From Polyangiaceae bacterium (GTDB taxonomy: Bacteria > Myxococcota_A > Polyangia > Polyangiales > Polyangiaceae), in assembly GCA_041389725.1 (NCBI GenBank), contig JAWKRG010000006.1:607390-671389 (forward strand): a stretch of 64,000 nt of DNA, in the 5' to 3' direction. Shown here in pieces: positions 17,659 through 26,283 of the stretch. The notes under the pieces are model-generated. The model was not told where the DNA came from. It saw only the letters and a list, made by a program, of their open reading frames with translations, and ran no database searches. Made by a program: the position numbers and the translations under genes. How positions within the stretch are numbered: position 1 is the first letter of the stretch; the number at the start of each line of letters is the position of its first letter.

Positions 17659-19074
17659 TCATTCCGATGGGATATCGCTACCGAACAACCAGTCGACACC
17701 CACCCCCAGGAACGCCACCGTATGCGTGGGGCTCTCCCGCTCCTGTCCGGAAAGGATGAGTCCGTCGATGACGGGGTACTCCTTCGCACTGCCGCCGAAG
17801 GCGGCGACGCTCTGCGGGGTGCGCTTGTCGCAGCCCGAGACGGTGAAGTCGCTGAAGGCCCCGAGCGTCACTCCGACGATGGGCGTGAGCTGGAACTGCC
17901 GACTCAGAGGGACGTTGGCGCCTGCGGCGAGGCGAATCCCGCCGCCCTTGGCGAGCCACTGCTCATCGCAGCTGAGGTTGGCCAAAGGGGGCCCCTCATC
18001 GGTGCCGGAAAGCTTTCGCGTGGTCGTGAAGTTGTGCACCAGCATCAAGTCCAGCTCCCCGAACGCACCGAGTTGACCCGGGGGCGTGCCCGCGGAGACA
18101 CCGATCCCGAACTCGGTGAGCAAGGATTGCGACTCGGCGTCCATCGACTCCAGCGGCGTCGCTACCTTGTCGAACTCCGCACCGCTCTTCACGCCATAGG
18201 CACCGCCGATCAGATGACCAGTGAAATACCGCAGGAATCGAACCCCGCCACGGAGCTCCGCGCCGCCCCCTGGTCCGTAGAGTTCGCTCATCTCCAGCTT
18301 CCTGGACCCCAGGTCGCCGCCGCTGGTCTCGAAGGCGGTGCCCGCCGGCGAAATTCCCATCACCCGCAGGCCCAGCACGAACCCCAGCTTGCCGGGCTCT
18401 TTCTTGCTGCCGCCGCCGCCGCCTGCCCCCGATGACTCGCCGCCCGTGCCTCCCGCTCCGTCAGTACCCGTCTTCGCGGACGGATTCGGCTCCAGAGTGA
18501 GGGACAGAGCTTTGGTCTGCCCCTCGCCGAGCTCGATGCTTTGCTGAGCGTCGTGGAAGCCCGGCGCCGATGCAGTGACCGTCAGGGAACCGGGATTGGT
18601 CGGGCGATCGACACCGAGCGCCGCGGTCGGCACCACGGTCGTCCCCAACTTCACTTCGAGCCCGTCGAGATCCGCTGGACTGACATCGATCCGCAGCTTC
18701 GGGATCCGAGGCTCGAGTTCCGGCAGCTCCTTCTTTGCGTCGTCGACGGCCTCGCGAAACGCTTCCGGCGCGTTCGCCTCGAGACGAGTGCGAACCAGCC
18801 GGCGGTACGCCTCAGCCGCTTCCACGAGCTTCCCGAGCTTTGCGCTCGCGCGCGCGATGTAGATCAGGTGCACGGGAGCGTCGTACAGGTTCTGAGCGCG
18901 CTGCAACTTGTCGAGCGCAGCAGCAAAGTCTTGCTTCCGAAATGCCTCTACCCCGTCCATCGCCAATTGGCGCGCCGTCGCCTTGTCTGCGGCGGACTGC
19001 GCGTGCGAAAGCTGCGGGCCGGCGGCAAGGCAAAACAGAGCGGCGGCGAGCCCGGTACGAAATCGAAGAGCCAT
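17659..19074 (-). CDS. Secreted TPR/PEGA-type envelope protein with barrel-like C-terminus
   Basis: This 471-residue protein has a signal peptide (MALRFRTGLAAALFCLAAG, cleavage near SHA-QSA). A helical TPR-like part (about 30-110) contains GVEAFRKQDFAAALDKLQRAQNLY and VEAAEAYRRLVRTRL. A PEGA-like domain (about 125-195) contains LRIDVSPADLDGLEVKLG and GSLTVTASAPGF, then a Gly/Ser-rich linker. The last 230 residues show alternating strands such as GAELRGGVRFLRYFTGHLIGGAYG and FLGVGVDWLFG, suggesting an outer-membrane beta-barrel domain. This TPR-PEGA-barrel layout recurs in myxobacteria, but its molecular role is not known. It sits between the STPK and GT2 genes on the same strand. Confidence 0.75.
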   Translation of the reverse strand: MALRFRTGLAAALFCLAAGPQLSHAQSAADKATARQLAMDGVEAFRKQDFAAALDKLQRAQNLYDAPVHLIYIARASAKLGKLVEAAEAYRRLVRTRLEANAPEAFREAVDDAKKELPELEPRIPKLRIDVSPADLDGLEVKLGTTVVPTAALGVDRPTNPGSLTVTASAPGFHDAQQSIELGEGQTKALSLTLEPNPSAKTGTDGAGGTGGESSGAGGGGGSKKEPGKLGFVLGLRVMGISPAGTAFETSGGDLGSRKLEMSELYGPGGGAELRGGVRFLRYFTGHLIGGAYGVKSGAEFDKVATPLESMDAESQSLLTEFGIGVSAGTPPGQLGAFGELDLMLVHNFTTTRKLSGTDEGPPLANLSCDEQWLAKGGGIRLAAGANVPLSRQFQLTPIVGVTLGAFSDFTVSGCDKRTPQSVAAFGGSAKEYPVIDGLILSGQERESPTHTVAFLGVGVDWLFGSDIPSE

Positions 19075-19156
19075 GGCGCTTAGCCGTACGTTCCTTGGCG
19101 CGGCGCGGTCAAGCTTCCTGTCGCCCATGCTCCACCCACGGCCGCTTCCGAACTGC

Positions 19157-20581
<1,425 letters not shown>

Positions 20582-20700
20582 GATGATTGCGTAGGATACT
20601 CTTGCCCCAGCGGGCGGGCGAGCCTGCAGCGCTGAAATAAGGAATTCGTGCCGATATTGTCCGGGGGAAGCCGGATTTCCGCGAGGATCCGTCCCGACGA

Positions 20701-20721
20701 AGCTCCGCCCGCGGCGGAGCT
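20701..20721 (+). promoter_or_regulatory. Hairpin in the polA leader
   Basis: A perfect 9-bp inverted repeat (AGCTCCGCC at 20701-20709, GGCGGAGCT at 20713-20721) with a 3-base loop lies 16 bases before the polA ATG, immediately upstream of an AGGCAGG ribosome-binding site. If transcribed it would place a stable stem next to the start region of polA. Confidence 0.4.
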
Positions 20722-20737
20722 CTGGTAGGCAGGGCGC

Positions 20738-23461
20738 ATGGCGACCGCACTGCCGCCCGTGGGCGACCCGGACACCCTCTACGTCGTGGATCTGTCGAGC
20801 TACGTGCTTCGCGCCTACCACGCCATCGCGCCGCTGACCGGTCCGTCAGGGCAGCCCACCCATGCAACCTACGGCACGGTGACGATGCTCGAGCGGCTGG
20901 TGCGCGAGCGCCGTCCCCAGTTCGTCGCCATCGCCATGGACTCCGGACGGGACACCTTTCGCAAGGCCATCTTCGACGGCTACAAGGCCAATCGTCCGCC
21001 TGCACCCGAAGATCTGAAGGTGCAGTTCGGGCAGTGCGAGCAGATTGTTCGTGCCTTCGCCATCCCCACCTTCAAACAAGCCGGGGTGGAGGCAGACGAC
21101 CTGATTGCGACCGTGGCCAAGCAGGCGACGGCGCGAGGTATGAAAGTCGTGGTGGTGGGAGCCGACAAGGACTTGATGCAGCTCGTCTCCGATCGCGTCG
21201 TGCTGTGGGACACGATGCGAGACCGCGTCTTTGGCGTCCCGGAAGTGGAAGAGCGCTACGGCGTGCGTGTCGACCAACTGCGCGACCTGCTGGCCCTGAT
21301 GGGCGACAGCTCGGACAACGTGCCCGGCGTACCGCACGTTGGCCCAAAGACGGCCAAGGACTTGTTGACCGAGTTCGAGACGCTCGAGGGCGTCTACGCA
21401 CACGTCGGCAACATCAGCAAAAAGAAGCTGAAGGAGAACTTGGAAACCCACCACGACCAGGCGTTGCTCAGTCAACGGCTCGTCACGCTGAAGGACGACT
21501 GCGACATCGAGCTCGACTTCGAGGCCCTGCGCTACGGTGGCAGAGATGTGGAGGCGCTCCGCGAACTCTACACTTCCTTTGGCTTCCGACGGCAGCTCGC
21601 CGAACTACCCGGCAAGGGACAACCCGCACCAGCCGCGGCCGCACCGCCACCGGCAGCCGCCCCCCAACGCCTCGACTACGCCACCGTGTTCGACGCCGCA
21701 GCGCTGGAGCGACTGGTGACGGAGCTGCAGACCGCAGACGGCGTCGGACTGTGGGTCGAAGCGATCGAACCGAGTCGCCCCTATCAAGGGCTCGCGGGTA
21801 TCGCCTTCAGCATCGCGCCCGGAGTCGCGCGCTACGTTCCCCTCGGCCACCGCAGCTTGGAAGGGCCCCGTTGCCTCCCCCTGGGGCAGGTTGCTCAGCT
21901 GCTGGGCCCCTGGCTCGCAGATGCGGAGGCGAAGAAGCACTGCCACGGCCAGAAGCAATCCGAGGTTGCACTCGCTTGGCACGACCTCGCACTCTCCGGC
22001 GTGACCTTCGACACGGAAGTCGCCCACTACCTGGTCGACCCCGAAGGCTCCCATCGCGTGGAAGATCTCGCGCAGCCGGAGGCTCGGATGGCCCTGCAGC
22101 CGCGCGACGCGCTGACCAAACCCGCGCGTGGCCGCCACTACGCCTTTGATGAAGTGCCCGCGTCCGCGGCAAGCGAGTATTGCGCAGCGCGCGCCGATGC
22201 CGTGCAGCGCCTGACCCCGCGCCTCCGTTCGCGGCTGGACGAACTGTCCTTGAACGAGGTTTACGAAACCCTCGAACGTCCCTTGTCACACGTACTGGCG
22301 AAGATGGAGCTACGCGGCGTGCTCGTGGACACGGCCCGCCTCGGGCAGCTGGGCACACGCTGCGAGGGCATGTTGCAGGAGCTCGAGGCGAAGGCTCACG
22401 CCGCGGCGGGCAAGTCCTTCAACGTAAACTCGCCGCGCCAGCTCGAAACCCTGCTTTTCGACGAACTGGGGCTCAAACCCCTCAAGCGCACCAAGACGGC
22501 CCGCTCCACCGACGCCGCAACCCTGGATGCCCTATCCGAAGAACATCCCCTACCCGGCGTGATCTTGGAAATCCGCCAGGTTGCAAAGCTGAAGAGCACC
22601 TACATCGATTCCTTGCCGACCTTGGTGAATCCGAAGACCGGCCGCATCCACAGCTCTTGGGAGCAAACCGTGGCAGCCACCGGTCGCCTGTCCTCAACGG
22701 ACCCGAACTTGCAGAACATCCCGATCCGTTCGGAGCTCGGCCGGGAGATCCGCGCCGCCTTCGTCGCGCCGCCAGGGCATCGCATCGTCAGCGCCGACTA
22801 CTCGCAAATCGAGCTGCGGGTGCTCGCGCACTTGTCCGAAGACCCAGTGCTGCTGGACGCCTTTCGTCAGGGTCAGGACATCCACACGCGCACCGCGATG
22901 GAGATCTTCGGAGTGTCCTCGGACGCCATCACCGCCGAGCACCGTCGCCGCGCCAAGGCCGTGAACTTCGGTGTGATCTACGGGCAGGGGGAAAGCGGCT
23001 TGTCCAAGAGCCTCGGCATTCCCCGCAAGGAAGCGGCGAGCTTCATCACGGCGTACTTCGACCGCTACCAGGGCGTGCATGCCTTCATGGAACGAACCCT
23101 GGCCGGCGCGCGCCAAAGCGACTCCGTGCAGACCTTGTTCGGTCGCCGACGCCTGGTGCCCGACATCCGCAGCGGCAATCGCGCACGTCGCTTGGCCGCG
23201 GAGCGCATCGCCATGAACGCACCGATCCAGGGCACGGCTGCAGACCTGCTGAAGCTGGCAATGATCGCCCTCGCCGAGCCCGTGACGCCCGGAGCGAAAA
23301 TGGTGCTGACGGTTCACGACGAGCTGGTTTTCGAAGTCCCCGATGGCGAGGTTCTGCAGGCCAAGGAGCGCGTCAAACGCGCCATGGAGCAAGTCTGGGC
23401 GCTAGCGGTACCCCTGGTGGTGGACGTCGGCGATGGCGCGAACTGGAACGAGGCGCACTGA
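20738..23461 (+). CDS. polA: DNA polymerase I, proofreading site degenerate
   Basis: This 907-residue family A polymerase has an intact 5'-nuclease (about 1-290: DSGRDTFRKAIFDGYKANRP, GVEADDLI, GADKDLMQL, GDSSDNVPGVPHVGPKTA). A 3'-5' exonuclease-like domain (about 315-510) follows an Ala/Pro linker. The polymerase domain has motif A DYSQIELRVLAH, motif B RRRAKAVNFGVIYG and motif C VHDELVFE. Aligned to E. coli Pol I, the exonuclease carboxylates are mostly lost (FDTE becomes LWVE; NLKYD becomes KQSEV; YAAED becomes YCAAR), so proofreading is probably absent, as in Taq. The enzyme fills gaps and removes RNA primers. A ribosome site AGGCAGG precedes the ATG. Confidence 0.96.
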   Translation: MATALPPVGDPDTLYVVDLSSYVLRAYHAIAPLTGPSGQPTHATYGTVTMLERLVRERRPQFVAIAMDSGRDTFRKAIFDGYKANRPPAPEDLKVQFGQCEQIVRAFAIPTFKQAGVEADDLIATVAKQATARGMKVVVVGADKDLMQLVSDRVVLWDTMRDRVFGVPEVEERYGVRVDQLRDLLALMGDSSDNVPGVPHVGPKTAKDLLTEFETLEGVYAHVGNISKKKLKENLETHHDQALLSQRLVTLKDDCDIELDFEALRYGGRDVEALRELYTSFGFRRQLAELPGKGQPAPAAAAPPPAAAPQRLDYATVFDAAALERLVTELQTADGVGLWVEAIEPSRPYQGLAGIAFSIAPGVARYVPLGHRSLEGPRCLPLGQVAQLLGPWLADAEAKKHCHGQKQSEVALAWHDLALSGVTFDTEVAHYLVDPEGSHRVEDLAQPEARMALQPRDALTKPARGRHYAFDEVPASAASEYCAARADAVQRLTPRLRSRLDELSLNEVYETLERPLSHVLAKMELRGVLVDTARLGQLGTRCEGMLQELEAKAHAAAGKSFNVNSPRQLETLLFDELGLKPLKRTKTARSTDAATLDALSEEHPLPGVILEIRQVAKLKSTYIDSLPTLVNPKTGRIHSSWEQTVAATGRLSSTDPNLQNIPIRSELGREIRAAFVAPPGHRIVSADYSQIELRVLAHLSEDPVLLDAFRQGQDIHTRTAMEIFGVSSDAITAEHRRRAKAVNFGVIYGQGESGLSKSLGIPRKEAASFITAYFDRYQGVHAFMERTLAGARQSDSVQTLFGRRRLVPDIRSGNRARRLAAERIAMNAPIQGTAADLLKLAMIALAEPVTPGAKMVLTVHDELVFEVPDGEVLQAKERVKRAMEQVWALAVPLVVDVGDGANWNEAH

Positions 23462-23536
23462 GGCTTTTCGCGAGGGCCTTCGTAGCCGATTTTGCTAGTG
23501 TGGCCTGCCCTCGACGCCTAGCGTCCCTGCTTCGAC

Positions 23537-24841
23537 ATGTCTTCGCTTCGAACCCATAGCCCCGTGGTGGTGCTCGGCGCCGGACTCACCGGCATGAGTG
23601 CTGGGCTCGCCCTGTCTCGACAGGGTGTGGCACATCGAGTGCTCGAGAAGCTCGATCACCCCGGCGGCCACGCCATCACCGTGGAAGACTCGGGCTTTCG
23701 CTTCGATCGGACCGGGCACCTGCTGCACTTGCGAGATCCGGAGATGCGGCAGTTGGTGCTGGGGTGGCTGGACGACGTGGTGGAAGTCGAGCGGCGCAGC
23801 GTGATCTGGTCCAACGGCGTCTATACCCGCTATCCGTTCCAGGCCAACACCTTCGGCCTACCCGCCGACGTGGCCTACGAATGCGTGATGGGGTTCGTGC
23901 AAGCGCACTTCCATCCGCCCAGCACTCCGCCGCAAAACTTCGAGGAGTTCTGCCTGGCGCACTTTGGTGAGGGCATCAGCCGCCACTTCATGATCCCCTA
24001 CAACTCCCGCCTGTGGGGCGTGCATCCCAAAGAGATCACCAGTGACTGGTGCCAGCGCTTCGTGCCGCTGCCCAAGTTGGAAGACGTACTGGCGGGGGCC
24101 GTCGGCAAGAACGCGCGGGAGCTCGGCTACAACACGCGCTTCACCTACCCTCGCTTGGGCATTGGCGAGCTCCCCAAGGCCATGGCGCGCGAGCACGGCA
24201 AGATCGAGTTGAGCAAAAGCCCGCGAGCCATCGACCTGAAGCAGCGAGTCCTGGACCTCGGAGACGAGCAGATCAGTTTCGACGTCTTGATCTCGAGTGC
24301 GCCCCTGGACGTGCTGATGGGTCTGATCCAAGACGTCCCGGCGAACGTGCGCAGCGCAGCCGCCAAGCTACGCTGCACGCACCTCTACTACCTGGACGTG
24401 GCCCTCTCCACGCCCTGCGGCAAAGACGTGCACTGGATCTACGTGCCCGAGGAGCGCTACCCCTTCTACCGCGTGGGATGCTACTCGCACTTCTCGCCGG
24501 ACATGGCGCCTCGTGGCAAGGCCGGCTTGTATGTGGAGCTCACCTCCCGGGATGAGCCGGATCTCACCACCCTCGTACCCAGCGTCGCTCGCGCCTTGGT
24601 GGAGATGGGCGTCATCAGCCGCCCCGAGGACGTCGAATTCGCACGCTTGCGCAGGATAGACCACGCCTACGTGATCTTCGACCACGCCTACTTCGCTTCC
24701 ACGAAGACGGTGTTCGACTACTTGGACCAGATCGGCGTGATCTCCTCCGGTCGCTACGGTGGCTGGAACTACTCCTCCATGGAGGACGCTTTGCTTTTCG
24801 GGCGGGACGCCGCCCACCGCGCAGTGGAACTGTTGAAATGA
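23537..24841 (+). CDS. FAD-dependent oxidoreductase, protoporphyrinogen oxidase/UGM-like
   Basis: This 434-residue protein starts with a dinucleotide-binding fold (VVVLGAGLTGMSAGLALSRQG) followed by an acidic beta2 end (VLEKLDHPGGHA) and GFRFDRTGHLLHL, a layout shared by amine oxidase-like flavoproteins and UDP-galactopyranose mutase-like proteins. Further blocks are FMIPYNSRLWGVHPKEIT, YPRLGIGELPKAMA and GRYGGWNYSSMEDALLFGRDAA at the flavin-binding C-terminus. It overlaps the following GT2 gene by ATGA, so the two are co-translated. That pairing suggests a step in glycolipid or polyprenyl-sugar modification rather than heme synthesis, but the substrate is not readable. Confidence 0.75.
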   Translation: MSSLRTHSPVVVLGAGLTGMSAGLALSRQGVAHRVLEKLDHPGGHAITVEDSGFRFDRTGHLLHLRDPEMRQLVLGWLDDVVEVERRSVIWSNGVYTRYPFQANTFGLPADVAYECVMGFVQAHFHPPSTPPQNFEEFCLAHFGEGISRHFMIPYNSRLWGVHPKEITSDWCQRFVPLPKLEDVLAGAVGKNARELGYNTRFTYPRLGIGELPKAMAREHGKIELSKSPRAIDLKQRVLDLGDEQISFDVLISSAPLDVLMGLIQDVPANVRSAAAKLRCTHLYYLDVALSTPCGKDVHWIYVPEERYPFYRVGCYSHFSPDMAPRGKAGLYVELTSRDEPDLTTLVPSVARALVEMGVISRPEDVEFARLRRIDHAYVIFDHAYFASTKTVFDYLDQIGVISSGRYGGWNYSSMEDALLFGRDAAHRAVELLK

Positions 24842-25551
24842 ATGAAACGCCTCGCATTTCGATCGTCATCCCCGTCTACAACGAGGAAGCCATCCTGCAT
24901 GCCGCCATCGTGGATCTCCGTGAGCGCTTGCGGCCCCTGAACTGGTCCTACGAGATCATCGTCGCCGAGAACGGCTCTCGGGACCGCACGGTCAGCATCG
25001 CCCAGGAGCTGTGTGAGAAGTACCCGGAACTCCGTAGCCTGTCCGCGGGGGAACCGAACTATGGAAAGGCCTTGAAGCAGGGCATTCTGGCCGCCCGCGG
25101 CGAACTGGTGATCTGCGAGGAAATCGATCTCTGCGACACGGACTTCCACCAGCGCGCGGTCAAGCTACTGGATAGTCACGAAGCCGACATGGTGATCGGC
25201 TCCAAGCTGATCGGTGGCGCCGAGGACGAGCGCCCCTTCCTGCGTCACGCCGCGAGCATGGTCTACACCGGCCTGCTGCGACAGCTGCTCGGTTTCCGTG
25301 GCACCGACACCCACGGGCTGAAGGCGTTTCGACGAGAAGCCCTGCTCGACGTGGTGCGCGCCTGCTTGGTCGACAAGGACGTCTTTGCCAGCGAGTTCGT
25401 GATCCGTGCCTACCGGCGCCAGCTTTCGGTGATCGAGATCCCAGTGCGCGTGATCGAAAAGCGGCCGCCTTCAATCAACCTGTTCAAGCGTGTGCCGAAC
25501 GTACTGAAGAGCGTGGCGAAGCTGACCTGGGCCATTCGCGTGAAGGGCTGA
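24838..25551 (+). CDS. Family 2 glycosyltransferase, dolichyl-phosphate mannose synthase-like
   Basis: The 237-residue soluble GT-A protein opens ISIVIPVYNEEAILHAAI, then YEIIVAENGSRDRT with the expected Asp/Glu changes, PNYGKALKQGILAARGELVICEEIDLCDTDF (metal motif partly altered, DLCD), and GTDTHGLKAFRREALLDVV. These match DPM1/polyprenyl-phosphate glycosyltransferases, which load a lipid carrier with a sugar at the membrane face. No TM segments are present, so an accessory membrane partner may be needed. It starts inside the oxidoreductase stop codon (ATGA) and ends directly against the convergent HAD gene. Confidence 0.82.
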   Translation: MNETPRISIVIPVYNEEAILHAAIVDLRERLRPLNWSYEIIVAENGSRDRTVSIAQELCEKYPELRSLSAGEPNYGKALKQGILAARGELVICEEIDLCDTDFHQRAVKLLDSHEADMVIGSKLIGGAEDERPFLRHAASMVYTGLLRQLLGFRGTDTHGLKAFRREALLDVVRACLVDKDVFASEFVIRAYRRQLSVIEIPVRVIEKRPPSINLFKRVPNVLKSVAKLTWAIRVKG

Positions 25552-26205
25552 CTACCACTGCTCCACGGCCCAACCGCGACGCCGGGCCAGACGACGGAGA
25601 CGCGGATCGGGGTTGACTGCAACGGGGCGTCCCACGATCTCGAGCAAGGGCAAGTCCGTGATGCTGTCCGTGTAGAAGACCGCGTCGCTCAGCTGCCCCT
25701 CCGCCTCACGCACGAAGGCCTCGGTTCGCGCACGCTTGCCCGCCCCGAAACAAATCGGCGAAAGCGGCCGGCCAGTGAAGCGCCCTTCGGCGTCGAGCTC
25801 GAGTTCGCTGCAGATCACGTGGTCGATTCCCAACATCCTCGCCAAAGGGCGGGCGGCGTAGGGAGTGGCACCCGTGACGATCGCAACTAGGTCACCGCGC
25901 TCGAGATGCTCGGCCACGACTTGTCGGCCACGCTCTGCGACGTGGGGGACCACCCACTCGTCGAACCACGCGTCGCAGCGCTCGATCATCCAGCTCTCCT
26001 TCTTGCCCCGATGCTGCGCCAAGGCCTTTTCCGCGACGGCGGCGGGATCGAGCAGGCCAAAGGTGTAGCGCAGCAACCACCAGGCAATGCGCAGAGCGTC
26101 TCGACTGCCGATCTCGCCGAGTTGACGCTGATAGCGCACGTACAGGGTCGCCGTATCGACCCGTACCAAGGTGCGGTCCATGTCGAACAATGCGATCCGT
26201 GGCAC
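25552..26205 (-). CDS. HAD-superfamily phosphatase, subclass IB (SerB-like)
   Basis: The 217-residue protein has the four HAD motifs: FDMDRTLVRVD (nucleophile Asp8 and acid Asp10), VAIVTGATPYAARPLA (motif II Thr), a Lys in GAGKRARTEAF, and YTDSITDLPLLEIVG (metal-binding Asp pair). The helical cap between motifs I and II and the tail VNPDPRLRRLARRRGW are typical of HAD-IB hydrolases annotated as phosphoserine-phosphatase-like or CicA-like. Substrate unknown; a phospholipid-type or sugar phosphate is possible given the neighbouring GT2. Its stop abuts the stop of the convergent GT2 gene with no spacer. Confidence 0.85.
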   Translation of the reverse strand: MPRIALFDMDRTLVRVDTATLYVRYQRQLGEIGSRDALRIAWWLLRYTFGLLDPAAVAEKALAQHRGKKESWMIERCDAWFDEWVVPHVAERGRQVVAEHLERGDLVAIVTGATPYAARPLARMLGIDHVICSELELDAEGRFTGRPLSPICFGAGKRARTEAFVREAEGQLSDAVFYTDSITDLPLLEIVGRPVAVNPDPRLRRLARRRGWAVEQW

Positions 26206-26283
26206 GGCGGCAGCATAGCCGGGGCAGCGGGCAAATGCCCAATCGCGGCGGCCTTGCCGAGAATGGGATGTTAGAGCTAATCG

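Noticed and set aside
22180..23559. A 459-codon plus-strand frame over the polymerase domain
   Set aside because: It is a shifted frame of polA with Arg/Pro-rich low-complexity residues, while polA itself has all family motifs there.
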